From the NCBI GenBank assembly GCA_963783175.1, contig CAWANG010000016.1, positions 152,173 through 216,172 of the forward strand: a stretch of 64,000 nucleotides of DNA. The letters are read 5' to 3'. The stretch comes from Roseiarcus sp963783175 (lineage in GTDB: Bacteria > Pseudomonadota > Alphaproteobacteria > Rhizobiales > Beijerinckiaceae). Of this stretch, positions 54,831-63,649 are shown piece after piece (positions within the stretch are counted from its first letter, which is position 1; every line of letters begins with the position of its first letter). Below the pieces are notes generated by a model. The model was not told where the DNA came from, made no database searches, and saw nothing but the letters and a program-made list of their open reading frames with translations. Position numbers and translations under genes: made by a program.

Positions 54831-54889
54831 GGCTAAGGCCGGGGAGCAGCGCCGGCAAGCGGGCGCGTCAATGGTTGGGGATCGGGTCG

Positions 54890-55474
54890 ATGCGTGTCCT
54901 TTACGTCTACTGCCACCCATTGCCGGAGAGTTTCCACGCCGCCATCCGCGCGGAGGCGCTCGCCGGGCTCAAGGCCGTGGGACACGAGGTCGACCTTCTC
55001 GATCTTTACGCCGAAGCGTTCGATCCCGTGCTTTCGGAGGCGGCGCGCCGGCGCTATCACGATGTTCCTGAGAACCGCGCCGGGCACGAAGCTTATATCG
55101 ATCGCCTGACTTCGGCCGAGGCGATGGTGATGCAGTTTCCGACCTGGTGCTTTGGCATGCCGGCGATGCTGAAAGGGTTCTGCGATCGACTGCTGATGCC
55201 CGGCGTCGCCTTCGACCTTTCCGATCCCGCGCATGTGAAGCCCTCGCTCGTCAACCTGCGCAGAATCGTCGGCGTCGTGACCTATGGCCGGCCGTGGTAT
55301 ATGGCGAAATGGATGGGAGACCCGCCTCGCAAGGCGGTGATGCGCTACCTGCGCTGGTTCACCGGCGGAAAGGCGAGGGCCGAATATCATGCGCTCTACC
55401 ACATGAATGTCGCCACGGACGCCCGACGCAAGGCCTTCATCGCCAGGGTCGGCGGCGCGATGCGCAAGATTTAG
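54890..55474 (+). CDS. NAD(P)H:quinone oxidoreductase-like flavoprotein
   Basis: 194 residues, start ATG at 54890. Flavodoxin-like fold of the NQO/KefF type: MRVLYVYCHPLPESFHAAI, VDLLDLYAEAFDPVLS, then FPTWCFGMPAMLKGFCDRL. Probably a soluble FMN or FAD quinone or dye reductase. The gene seems to have landed against a truncated ybdD remnant. Confidence 0.88.
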   Translation: MRVLYVYCHPLPESFHAAIRAEALAGLKAVGHEVDLLDLYAEAFDPVLSEAARRRYHDVPENRAGHEAYIDRLTSAEAMVMQFPTWCFGMPAMLKGFCDRLLMPGVAFDLSDPAHVKPSLVNLRRIVGVVTYGRPWYMAKWMGDPPRKAVMRYLRWFTGGKARAEYHALYHMNVATDARRKAFIARVGGAMRKI

Positions 55475-55497
55475 TGCATGATCCGACCACGATGAAA

Positions 55498-55585
55498 CGT
55501 CATTGCGGGGAGTGAGACGACGAGGCAATCCATCCGAAGGGCGCTCTACGTTCCACTGGATTGCTTCGCTTCGCTCGGAATGACG
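55498..55585. repeat. Intergenic inverted repeat of the GTCATTGCG type
   Basis: Left arm CGTCATTGCGGGGAGTGAGA with CGAGGCAATCC, right arm GGATTGCTTCGCTTCGCTCG ending GAATGACG. The arms are imperfect complements. This is the widespread palindromic CGTCATTGCGAGGAGC-GCAATCC repeat seen in many bacterial intergenic regions. Confidence 0.75.
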
Positions 55586-55634
55586 GCGACGGCTCGGATT
55601 GAAGTTGACCTTGGACGGAAGCGGAGCGCATTTG

Positions 55635-56792
55635 ATGTTGTTCACGGCCGAGCACGAAGAGCCGCGTCGCACGCTCCAGAAATTCATCGCCGCCGAGATC
55701 AATCCCCATGTCGATGAATGGGAGGCGGCCGGCGAGTTTCCGGCGCACGAGGTTTTCAGGAAGCTCGGCGGTCTCGGCTTTCTCGGGCTCAACAAGCCGA
55801 TCGAGTTTGGCGGCGCCGGGCTCGACTATTCCTATGCCCTGATGATGGCGGAGGAGCTCGGGGCGGTGCGGAGCGGCTCGGTTCCGTCGGCGATCGGGGT
55901 GCACACGGACATGGCGACGCCGGCGCTCGCGCGCTACGGCTCGGACGCGCTGCGGCGCGAGTTCCTCGCGCCCGCGATCTCCGGCGAAGCGGTCGCCTGC
56001 GTCGGCGTCTCGGAGCCGGGGGCGGGCTCCGACGTGGCCGAAATCAAAACCAATGCCCGGTCCGACGGCGACGACTACGTCATCGATGGCGGCAAGATGT
56101 GGATCACCAACGGCGCCCAGGCCGACTGGATGTGCCTGTTGGCAAACACCGGCGACGGCCCCAAACATCGCAACAAGTCGCTGATCTGCGTGCCGATGAA
56201 GGCGAACGGGGTGACAGTCGCGCGCAAGCTCGACAAGCTTGGCATGCGCGCCTCGGACACCGCGCAGATTTTCTTCGAGGGCGTGCGCGTGCCGAAGCGC
56301 AACCGCATCGGCGAGGAAGGCAAGGGCTTCGTCTACCAGATGAAGCAATTCCAGGAGGAGCGTCTGTGGATCGCGGCCGCCTGCCTGAAGGCGCACGAAC
56401 GCACGATCGCCGAAACGATCGCCTATGCCCGCCAGCGCAAGGCCTTCGGCCGGAGCATTCTGGACAACCAGACGGTGCACTTCAAGCTCGCCGAACTGCA
56501 GACCGAGATTGAGCTCCTTCGGTCGCTTATCTATCGAGCGGCCGAGGCCATGATCGCCGGCGCGGATATGACGCAGCTCGCGACGATGGCTAAGCTGAAG
56601 GCCGGTCGATTGGGGCGTGAACTGCCGAGCGCCTGCCTGCAATATTGGGGCGGCATGGGCTTCATGAACGAGACGCCGGTGAGCCGCGCCTTCCGCGACC
56701 ACCGGCTCGACTCGATCGCCGGCGGCGCCGAAGAAGTGATGCTGACGATCCTGTGCAAGGGAATGGGAACGCTGCCGGGGATGGGACAATAG
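55635..56792 (+). CDS. Acyl-CoA dehydrogenase
   Basis: FAD-dependent alpha,beta-dehydrogenation of an acyl-CoA. 385 residues from MLFTAEHEEPRRTLQKF. Family blocks CVGVSEPGAGSDVAEIKT, DYVIDGGKMWITNGAQADW, RIGEEGKGFVYQM and the C-terminal QYWGGMGFMNETPVSRAFRD then IAGGAEEVM are present. Best resembles the citronellyl/isovaleryl-type branch, but the chain specificity is uncertain. An upstream TTG (55599) is possible but lies in repeat-flanking sequence. Confidence 0.92.
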   Translation: MLFTAEHEEPRRTLQKFIAAEINPHVDEWEAAGEFPAHEVFRKLGGLGFLGLNKPIEFGGAGLDYSYALMMAEELGAVRSGSVPSAIGVHTDMATPALARYGSDALRREFLAPAISGEAVACVGVSEPGAGSDVAEIKTNARSDGDDYVIDGGKMWITNGAQADWMCLLANTGDGPKHRNKSLICVPMKANGVTVARKLDKLGMRASDTAQIFFEGVRVPKRNRIGEEGKGFVYQMKQFQEERLWIAAACLKAHERTIAETIAYARQRKAFGRSILDNQTVHFKLAELQTEIELLRSLIYRAAEAMIAGADMTQLATMAKLKAGRLGRELPSACLQYWGGMGFMNETPVSRAFRDHRLDSIAGGAEEVMLTILCKGMGTLPGMGQ

Positions 56793-56833
56793 CGAGGCCC
56801 ACGAGCTCGAGGCGGCGGGGCGGGTGGCTGTGG

Positions 56834-57421
56834 GTGGGTTGCCTGCAATATTTCGCCGCCGAGGCGATCGCCGCTACCGGCTATCGGGGCGGGTACAGTT
56901 TCCGGCGCAACTTCATCAGCGATCTTGGGGCGGTGCGGTGCGCCGACGGCGCGGGCTGCTCGCCGCTCCATGCGCTGATGAATGCATCGTTTCTGCTTCA
57001 GGGCGTGCTGATCTTGGGCGGCGCGATTCTGGTCTGGCCGCTTTTCCCAAGAGGGATGGCGAGGCTTGGGCTCGGGCTCGTCGCGGCCTCGGGCCTCGGC
57101 GTCGCGGTCGTGGGGCTCGCGCCGGAGGACGCCGCGCCGGGCTGGCATTATCTCGGGGCGGCGGAGAACCTGCTTTTGTCGAATGCCGGCGCGGCGCTCA
57201 TCGGCGCGGCACTATTGCGCGAGAAGCGGGCGCCGCGCGCCGTCGGGCTTCTCTCTTTGGGCTTTGGCTTGATTGGCCTCGCGGGGCTCGCGGGCTTGGC
57301 GGGCAGGTTCGATCTCGGGCTCGGCGCTGGCGGCATTGAGCGGATCGCCGCCTATCCGTTTCCGCTCTGGCTCGCCGGAATGGGCGCCTGGCTCCTCCGC
57401 GGCGGCGGAAAGCCGCAGTGA
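56834..57421 (+). CDS. DUF998 membrane protein
   Basis: About 195 residues with six hydrophobic segments. AATGYRGGYSFRRNFISDLGAV near the start and HALMNASFLLQGVLILGGA are DUF998 features. The start is uncertain: GTG at 56834 is my choice since no ATG lies in the right place, but the frame is open further upstream across the end of the acyl-CoA dehydrogenase gene. Function unknown. Confidence 0.75.
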   Translation: MGCLQYFAAEAIAATGYRGGYSFRRNFISDLGAVRCADGAGCSPLHALMNASFLLQGVLILGGAILVWPLFPRGMARLGLGLVAASGLGVAVVGLAPEDAAPGWHYLGAAENLLLSNAGAALIGAALLREKRAPRAVGLLSLGFGLIGLAGLAGLAGRFDLGLGAGGIERIAAYPFPLWLAGMGAWLLRGGGKPQ

Positions 57422-57426
57422 GGTCG

Positions 57427-57747
57427 CTACTGCAGAGCCGCAGCCGCCCGGCGGCGCTGTTCCGCTTCGACGCGATCGAGCGCCGCGCGCAGCGCCTGCG
57501 CCTTGCCGATCGTTCCGAGGTTGTCCTTCGCCGGTCTTGCCCCATGCGGCGCGGCCTTGCCCCGAATCTCGCGCGTTTGGCGCGCCGCGATGCCCTTGGC
57601 GCGATTAAGCGCCTCCCGTAGCCGGCGGCCGGCGACCTTGAGCTCGTCGGAGGACTGGCGCTCGATCTCGGGCGGCCGGGTCAAGGCGACCATCTCGAGT
57701 TCGGCGGCGGTGAGGAGCCGGGCTTCAAGCTTCGCTGTTTCGGTCAT
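57427..57747 (-). CDS. Helical hypothetical protein
   Basis: 106 residues from MTETAKLEARLLTAAELEMV. Charged and helix-forming throughout (ELKVAGRRLREALNRAKGIA, ALRAALDRVEAEQRRRAAAA), no membrane segment or signal. It overlaps nothing and lies between DUF998 and the PEP-CTERM gene. No family recognised. Confidence 0.55.
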   Translation of the reverse strand: MTETAKLEARLLTAAELEMVALTRPPEIERQSSDELKVAGRRLREALNRAKGIAARQTREIRGKAAPHGARPAKDNLGTIGKAQALRAALDRVEAEQRRRAAAALQ

Positions 57748-57760
57748 GTGGGCGCACGCA

Positions 57761-58405
57761 TCAGGCGGTTCGGAGTTTCGGCCCATGCCTCTGCCGCCGA
57801 TGGGCGGCGAAGCCCAAACCGGCAAAGCCGATGATCATCATCGCCCAGGCTGGCGGTTCCGGGACGGTAAGCTCAATAACAGGAAATTCGTATCCGGGCC
57901 CGTTCGGATTGTCAGGAGCGCCGCCGTCGGTCGAGTACTTCCCAATAGCTGACGATTTCTCCTCCCAACTGATATGATAGTAGGGGGACCCCTGATCCGG
58001 CCCCTCAAGGATATTATCCACATTCAGTCCCGCCGTCTTGAAGCAGTCCGATCCGTTGTTCGCTATGTCGCTGCAGAACGCAAAATAACCCCCGACCGTG
58101 GCGTCCGCGGCGGTGAAGATTCCCCTCGGAGTCGCCTCGAGAATAATTCCCGATGCGTTTATCCCGGAGGTGGGATTCGATGAACTGTCGCTCGTGCCGT
58201 CACTTGCCGTGAATGACCACGACAGAACATCGCTCGCAGTCAGAACGCATGAATTGCAGGACGTAGTGATGAAGCCGGTGATTTCGCCGTCGGCCGGAAT
58301 AAGCCCGAAGCTATAGTCGACGTCGTAAGTATATGTCGTTGCATAAGCGGGGAACGAGCCCAGCCACGCGACAACCAGCAGCAGGCCCAAGAACGCCTTT
58401 TTCAT
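57761..58405 (-). CDS. PEP-CTERM exported protein
   Basis: 214 residues with GGAGGG upstream. Signal peptide 1-22 (LGLLLVVAWLGSFPAYA), a beta-rich Ser/Thr/Asp passenger with two cysteines close together (TTSCNSCVLT) and a C-terminal sorting signal: VPEPPAWAMMIIGFAGLGFA then Arg-rich HRRQR. This is the PEP-CTERM signal, processed by an exosortase and normally linked to exopolysaccharide. No exosortase gene is in the window, as is usual since it acts on scattered substrates. Confidence 0.9.
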   Translation of the reverse strand: MKKAFLGLLLVVAWLGSFPAYATTYTYDVDYSFGLIPADGEITGFITTSCNSCVLTASDVLSWSFTASDGTSDSSSNPTSGINASGIILEATPRGIFTAADATVGGYFAFCSDIANNGSDCFKTAGLNVDNILEGPDQGSPYYHISWEEKSSAIGKYSTDGGAPDNPNGPGYEFPVIELTVPEPPAWAMMIIGFAGLGFAAHRRQRHGPKLRTA

Positions 58406-58767
58406 CCGCCCCCTCCATGCGCCCTGCAGTCACGGGCCGCAATCGAAAAGACTAACCAACCGCCGACGGCTGGTAAAGCGGCGAGAACCATGCTCAGCCG
58501 GTCGAGGGTCGACGCCCCGACCGCCGCGGCTTTCTCGCCGAGGCGCGGCTCACGCCCGTTGACGCGACGAGCCGGCGCTGAGCCATTTGCTTTTGGGCGA
58601 AATCGCCAGCTCGACCTCATTGACGCGGCAAACGCATTTCCGCTGTCGCCACGGCGGCAGAACGCCGTATTCCGCTTTGTTTTGCAAGCGATCTCGCAAT
58701 ATGCGAAGCAATTTAGATTATCGCGGACCGGCAGCTCGTTGCCGCCGCCAACGGATGGAGAGTTCGT
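58406..58767. other. Intergenic region
   Basis: Upstream of both the PEP-CTERM gene (minus) and the Lys/Ala-tail gene (plus), so promoters for both should be here. An open frame on minus (58402-58620) lacks family resemblance. I see nothing else. Confidence 0.4.
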
Positions 58768-59190
58768 ATGGCGACCCTGCTTTCATGGACCAGCGTCGGG
58801 ATCGGCGATCTCGACGTTTTTATCCCGTCCCCGCCGTGCCTTGTCGTCTACACCTCGTACGAAGACGGCCAGCCCGAGAGCTCGGTGACCTATATCTGGC
58901 AACACGAGAAGACCGGCGCGCTCAATCATGAGTTGGTCTACCAGCAGCCGGTTTCGTTCGAGACCGCGGTCGCATGGGCGCAGGAGCATGCGCCGACCCG
59001 CGAGGTCGAGCGCATCCACGTGAAGCACGCGCGGGCGAAGAAGGCCGCCGAACCAAAGGCGAGAGCAAAGGTCGCCGTCAAAAGGGGAGCGGCAAAGAAA
59101 GCGGCCGCCAAGAAGACGGCGCCCGCAAAGCGGGCCTCCGCGGCCAGGGGACGAAGGCGGAAGCCTGCGCGAGCCGGCGCATCCAAATAA
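58768..59190 (+). CDS. Hypothetical protein with histone H1-like tail
   Basis: 140 residues with GGAGAG upstream. The first 85 residues form a compact, mixed domain (MATLLSWTSVGIGDLDVF, VTYIWQHEKTGALNHEL). From about residue 86 the sequence is Lys/Ala/Arg repeats (AKKAAAKKTAPAKRASAARG), as in bacterial histone H1-like proteins, which suggests nucleic acid contact. The N-terminal domain has no recognised family. Confidence 0.7.
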   Translation: MATLLSWTSVGIGDLDVFIPSPPCLVVYTSYEDGQPESSVTYIWQHEKTGALNHELVYQQPVSFETAVAWAQEHAPTREVERIHVKHARAKKAAEPKARAKVAVKRGAAKKAAAKKTAPAKRASAARGRRRKPARAGASK

Positions 59191-59515
59191 GGGCGCGATC
59201 GGCTCCGACGACTGGAGTGCAGGCCGCAGAGCTTCCCAACAGGGAGGAGCGCGCTCGCGCGCCTTTGCGCCGGCAGGAGATTTGCGGCAAGAGGGCGCAT
59301 GACCCCCGCCGCGCGCGCCGCATCGAAGTCCTCGCCGACATTGCGACGCCGAGCCGACATTGCGGGGTCGGATGAAAGAGACTAACTGACCGACCGGTCT
59401 GTGGCGCGACGAGCTCGCCAAGCGACTTTCTCTGCCTCGTCTTTATCACTTCGAGGTTTTTCCATTTGACGAGCAACCTCCTACCGTCGCCTGAGAAGAC
59501 CAGCGGGAGAAGCCC
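59191..59515. other. Intergenic region
   Basis: No gene, RNA or repeat recognised. Frames on the minus strand here are antisense to flanking genes. Confidence 0.4.
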
Positions 59516-59962
59516 TTGAGGAGCCTGATCGCCATTGCTGCGGCGACTTTCGCCTTGTCGGTGGCCGCCTCGGCGGCCGTCGCCGGTCCACCCGAATACA
59601 ATCGCGGCTATTATGATTGTCTCGCCGGCCGATACGACGAGGGGGCGGCCCAGTACAGCCACTCTTACAGGCAGGGATGCCGCGCCGCACAAGAAGAGGG
59701 CGGGGGCGGGGAGCGGCCGCGCCATTGGGGACAGGAGCGAGGCCCGACAATTGGAATTCCCAACGTTCACGGAATGGAACCCGTCCAGGCGTTGGGCGCT
59801 ATGGCGTCTCGCGGATACAGGAACGTCGGCACTTCGGTGGCGGGCGGAGCAATAGCCGGAATCTACTTCAATCCCGAAACGCGCCAGTGTGTCCAGCTCA
59901 CCAGTGTGAATGGCCGGGTCGTCGACGCGCGCGACATCGGGACCGATCGGCGCTGCCGGTGA
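59516..59962 (+). CDS. Small exported protein
   Basis: 148 residues from TTG with GGGAGAAG upstream. Signal peptide about 1-23 (LIAIAAATFALSVAASAAVA). The mature part has GYYDCLAGRYDEGA and HSYRQGCRAAQEE and a C-terminal half with GAIAGIYFNPETRQCVQL then RRC at the end: four Cys, probably two disulfides. A similar repeated Gly/Tyr pattern is common in periplasmic proteins of unknown role. Confidence 0.7.
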   Translation: MRSLIAIAAATFALSVAASAAVAGPPEYNRGYYDCLAGRYDEGAAQYSHSYRQGCRAAQEEGGGGERPRHWGQERGPTIGIPNVHGMEPVQALGAMASRGYRNVGTSVAGGAIAGIYFNPETRQCVQLTSVNGRVVDARDIGTDRRCR

Positions 59963-60008
59963 CATTTGTCACTTGCGAACGAAGGCCGATTGCAGCCTCG
60001 GCAACGCA

Positions 60009-61337
60009 ATGGGAAACGAAGTTCCCGCGTCCGAGATATCTCCCGTGACGCCCGCTGCGCGCGCTGCCGCCGCTGTCGAAGTTCTGACCGACATCGACGT
60101 CCGACGCCGCCCGGCGGCCGATGCGATGAAGGATTGGGGCCTCGCCCATCGCTTCGCCGGCTCGGGCGACCGCGCGGCGATCTCGAGCCTCGTCTATGAC
60201 GCGCTGCGAAAGAAGAGCTCGTCCGCCTGGATCATGGGCGAGGCGACGCCTCGCGCCGAAATCCTCGGCGCGCTGAGGCAGACGCGCGGCCTCGACGTCG
60301 AGGCGATCGCGGCTCTGTTCTCGGGCGAGGGGCATGCGCCAGCGAAGCTTGCCGACGCCGAGCGCGCGCGCCTCGCCGAGGCCGACCTTGCCGGCGCGCC
60401 GCCGCATGTGGCGGGCGATTTTCCCGAATGGGTCGCGCCGCAGTTCGAGGCGAGCTTCGGTGAAAAGGCGGCGGCCGAGGGCAGGGCGCTGGCGGAGCGG
60501 GCGCCGGTCGATCTGCGCGTCAACCTGCTCAAGGGCGCCCGCGACAAGGCGCTCGCCGCGCTTTCCTATCTCGCGCCCGAGCCGACGCCATTCTCTCCGG
60601 TCGGCTTGCGCATCGCCATGCGCCCAGATGGGCGCGCCCCGCCGCTGGCGTCCGACCCCTCCTATGTCAAAGGCCTCGTTGAAATCCAGGACGAGGGCTC
60701 GCAGCTTGCCGCGCTGCTGGCCGAAGCGAAGCCCGGCATGCAGGTCCTCGATCTTTGCGCCGGCGCCGGCGGCAAGACCCTCGCGCTCGCCGCGGCAATG
60801 GCGAACCAGGGCCAGATCTACGCCGCCGACGACGACCCGAGGCGGCTTCAGCCGATCTTCGCCCGGCTCGCCCGGTCGGGCGCTCGCAACGTCCAGGTCC
60901 GGGCGCCGCGGGGTCAGCAGGACGTGCTCGCCGACCTCGAAGGACGCTGCGATCTGGTCATGATAGACGCTCCCTGCACCGGCTCGGGCGCATGGCGGCG
61001 CAACCCAGACGCCAAGTGGCGCATCCGCCCCGGCGCGCTCGAGCAGCGCATCAAGAACCAGGACGAAACCCTTGATGACGCTTTGAGGTTTGTCAAGCGT
61101 GGCGGGCGTATCGTCTACATCACCTGCTCGGTCCTGCGGGCCGAGAACGAGGATCGGATCGCCGCATTCATGACCCGCCACGACGATGTCCTGCCGGTCG
61201 ACGCCGCCGCCCAGGCGCGTTCCGCTGGCCTACCGGTCCTCGCCGAGCATCTCTCGGTCTTCGGGCCAGGCTTCCGCCTGAGTCCAAGGGCGACCGGGAC
61301 CGACGGCTTCTACATCGCAACGCTCGCACGGGTTTGA
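60009..61337 (+). CDS. RsmB/NOP-family RNA m5C methyltransferase
   Basis: 442 residues from the ATG at 60009. N-terminal NusB-like helical part, then a Rossmann methyltransferase: SAM motif VLDLCAGAGGKTLALAAAM, motif IV DAPCTGSGAWRRNPDAKWR with its Cys, and motif VI ITCSVLRAEN with the catalytic Cys. The family methylates C5 of cytosine in rRNA. Several RsmB-like paralogues occur in alphaproteobacteria, so I do not assign the symbol. Confidence 0.93.
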   Translation: MGNEVPASEISPVTPAARAAAAVEVLTDIDVRRRPAADAMKDWGLAHRFAGSGDRAAISSLVYDALRKKSSSAWIMGEATPRAEILGALRQTRGLDVEAIAALFSGEGHAPAKLADAERARLAEADLAGAPPHVAGDFPEWVAPQFEASFGEKAAAEGRALAERAPVDLRVNLLKGARDKALAALSYLAPEPTPFSPVGLRIAMRPDGRAPPLASDPSYVKGLVEIQDEGSQLAALLAEAKPGMQVLDLCAGAGGKTLALAAAMANQGQIYAADDDPRRLQPIFARLARSGARNVQVRAPRGQQDVLADLEGRCDLVMIDAPCTGSGAWRRNPDAKWRIRPGALEQRIKNQDETLDDALRFVKRGGRIVYITCSVLRAENEDRIAAFMTRHDDVLPVDAAAQARSAGLPVLAEHLSVFGPGFRLSPRATGTDGFYIATLARV

Positions 61338-61368
61338 GGCGCGCCATGGCGCCAAACCCGACTTCGTT

Positions 61369-61611
61369 TTACTTCGTCTTTGCGACTAGGTGCGGTTGGC
61401 CGGCGCGATGTTCGATGCGCACGGAATCATGCGTGAGGCCAGCGGCTTCGGCGGGAACCTCCACCGTCGCCATGTGCTGGCTGGCATGCGGACGGAATCC
61501 TCCGAGCGTCCCGGGCTTCGCGCCCTTCGCGGTTTTGGCGCCCTTTCGCGGGACCGGATGCGATATCGCATGAATATGTCCGGCATCGTCGAATAAAACA
61601 TGGACTTTCAT
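61369..61611 (-). CDS. Small MKxHV-type protein
   Basis: 80 residues from MKVHVLFDDAGHIHAISHPV with GGGAG upstream. A basic middle (KGAKTAKGAKPG) and MATVEVPAEAAGLTHDSV end in HLVAKTK. Pattern similarity to the N-terminal part of the product at 48865-49308. The frame is open without a stop into the upstream beta-rich gene, so a fusion or another indel is possible. Function unknown. Confidence 0.55.
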   Translation of the reverse strand: MKVHVLFDDAGHIHAISHPVPRKGAKTAKGAKPGTLGGFRPHASQHMATVEVPAEAAGLTHDSVRIEHRAGQPHLVAKTK

Positions 61612-61617
61612 GGTCAT

Positions 61618-61916
61618 TCTCCCAGCTCTGGCGCTGACCCCGACCGCCGCCGTTCCCGTGCCGACATTGAGGATCGTCAGCGCGATATTCACGTTGCCGT
61701 TGTTGTCGATCCAGACGGCCTCGCCGTAGCGGTTCGGCCAACTGCCTGTGTCGCCGATAACGATTGAAACGCCAGGGAATTGTCGCTATCGAGCCAAGGG
61801 GCTGCCCTGTACCATTGGCCCGGCCGGAATTCTTGTCCCTCTGAGTTTGACAGAGTCACGGCAGAGTTTTCGCTCAATGTATAGTAGCCCAGTTCACCGA
61901 GATCGACGTACGCCAT
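61618..61916 (-). CDS. Small beta-rich protein, frameshifted
   Basis: Start at 61916 with GAGGAGGT, a very strong ribosome site. MAYVDLGELGYYTLSENSAV and PGQWYRAAPWLDSDNS are followed by a break; the next frame gives GVSIVIGDTGSWPNRYGEAV and NVNIALTILNVGTG. One extra base near 61774-61776 explains it. Beta-strand rich, no signal peptide. Together with the MKxHV gene it mirrors the gene pair at 49 kb. Confidence 0.55.
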
Positions 61917-62150
61917 GGTTGACCTCCTCCATTCATGCGCGATGGCCGTCCGCTTCCCCTTGCAAAGCGCCACATTTCATGAGGGGTCGTTCCCCTGCGC
62001 TTCGCCCCCCGAGCGACGACACCAACACGGGTTACTACGCGCGCATCCGAGTTGTCGGTGAGCCGCGTCACAAAGCTCGGCTTATCCGAGGGCAGGCCGC
62101 GGGCGACGGGCTGCATTGCGACGCTCGCGCGTCTTTGAGAGGCAGCGAGA

Positions 62151-62821
62151 ATGACGGGCGACTGGCGGGACGCGCTCGGACTTGTCTCGGTCGCCTTGGC
62201 GGTCCTTGCGGCCGTCATCTACATCGCCCAGACCCTGCGCGGCGAGGTCCGGCCTCATCCGCTGTCCTGGTTCCTGTTCGGAATCCTGAGCCTCACCGGC
62301 TTTCTGGTCCAGCGCGACGAGGGCGCGCGCCAGGGCAGCTGGACATTAATGGCGATGACGATCATCTGCTTTTTGTTCGTCGCGGTCAGCGTCGCGCGGG
62401 GCGAACGGAGTTTTTCCCGCCGGGAATGGGCGTTCCTGGTCGCCGGCGGCGCGGTGTTCGTGGTCTACCTCTTCACCAGGCAGGCTAACGTGGCGGCTGC
62501 GCTGACGACCCTCATCGATGCGCTCGGCTATGGTCCGACTTTCACCCGCGGCTGGTCTTAGCCGAGAAAGACAGCGTCACGAGTTTCGCCCTGAACGGGG
62601 CGAAGTTCGTCCCCTCGCTGATGGCGATGGACCCGATCTCGTTTGCTACATCATTCTACCCGGCGACGCTTATGGTGCTGAACGCGGCGGTCGCGATGAT
62701 GCTCCTCATGCGCAGGCGCGCGGTCGCGGAAACCGTTCGCCGGCGCGAGACGGCTTCAGCCGCGACTCATCGCGCGCTCAAAGACCCCGCCAACCGGGTC
62801 AAGTTCTGCGGCAGCACCTGA
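62151..62821 (+). CDS. Multi-pass membrane protein, frameshifted
   Basis: MTGDWRDALGLVSVALAVLA starts a protein with four or so hydrophobic helices in the first 136 residues (HPLSWFLFGILSLTGFLVQR, GSWTLMAMTIICFLFVAVSV). The literal stop at 62561 follows YGPTFTRGWS; a different frame then continues AEKDSVTSFALNGAKFVPSL and SFATSFYPATLMVLNAAVAM with another helix. A net gain or loss of one or two bases near 62560 is required. The end at 62821 runs into the converging DUF4239 relic and may be too long. No family recognised. Confidence 0.6.
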
Positions 62822-63516
62822 ACCACGCCGCCGCGCGGGCTGTCGATGTCGGCGATCAGGAAGAAGGACACCGACACGGTCAGGGGGACGACGAGGAGAA
62901 GCAGCGAGTTGAAGCGCCTGGCGCGGAACCCCAGCGTGACGTTTGCGCCGACGCCGATCATGACCATAAGCCACCATGCCGGAATCGGGATCCGATCGAG
63001 CCAGGCGGCCGTGGTGAATCGGCGGAATTGAGCACGTCGTTCATGCCCGAGGCGACAAGCGCCGAGACGGGCGTCGGCTGGGCGGCGGCGAGCGACGCGC
63101 CGACGCCCAAAGATCGGCCCCGACCTTGCGGCTCCGCGCCATGCGCTCGAGCTCGCCCTGTTCGGCGGTCACGTAGAACAGATGCGCTGATCGAGATATC
63201 GCTTGAGCGTGTCCGCGCCGCCGCGGCGGCGCTCTCAGGCATCAGGTCGGCGCGCACATATCCGTGCCGATCGGTTCGCCTCGGCCTCCTCGAGATTCTT
63301 TCGCTGGTCATAGCGGCTGATCGCCATCGCAAAGCTGAACCCGACGATGAGGCCGAGCAGTGTCAGCGCGGCCGATTACGATCGCAAGCTCGCTATGATC
63401 GCTGGCCTTGACCGGGTTCCAGGCCTTCTGGGCGACGACGCCAAGCATGGCAGCGAGATGAGAGCGACGAACGAGACGACCAGCATGAGGCCAGGCCGAT
63501 CGACGAGCTCAGCCAT
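62767..63516 (-). pseudogene. DUF4239 bestrophin-like membrane protein, several frameshifts
   Basis: Pieces of a DUF4239 protein occur in order but in different frames: an N terminus MAELVDRPGLMLVVSFVALI at 63516, a middle GYVRADLMPESAAAA, then AAQPTPVSALVASGMNDVLN, and a C-terminal VPLTVSVSFFLIADIDSPRG with QVLPQNLTRLAG. At least three or four indels are needed to join them, more than in any other gene here, so this may be a true relic, or a patch of poor sequence. Intact members are about 260 residues. Confidence 0.7.
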
Positions 63517-63649
63517 GATTTCCTGTCGCAGGGCTCGCCCGGGCCGGCGAGCGCGCGGGGCCAAGCCTATCAGCAGTCTATCGCCGGGCGCGAGCGGGTT
63601 TGGCGACGATGTTTGACCGCCGTGCGGCCCGGTCCTAGAAGCGTGCGCC

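Noticed and set aside
58402..58620. 72-codon minus-strand frame upstream of the PEP-CTERM gene
   Set aside because: No ribosome site or family pattern; likely chance.
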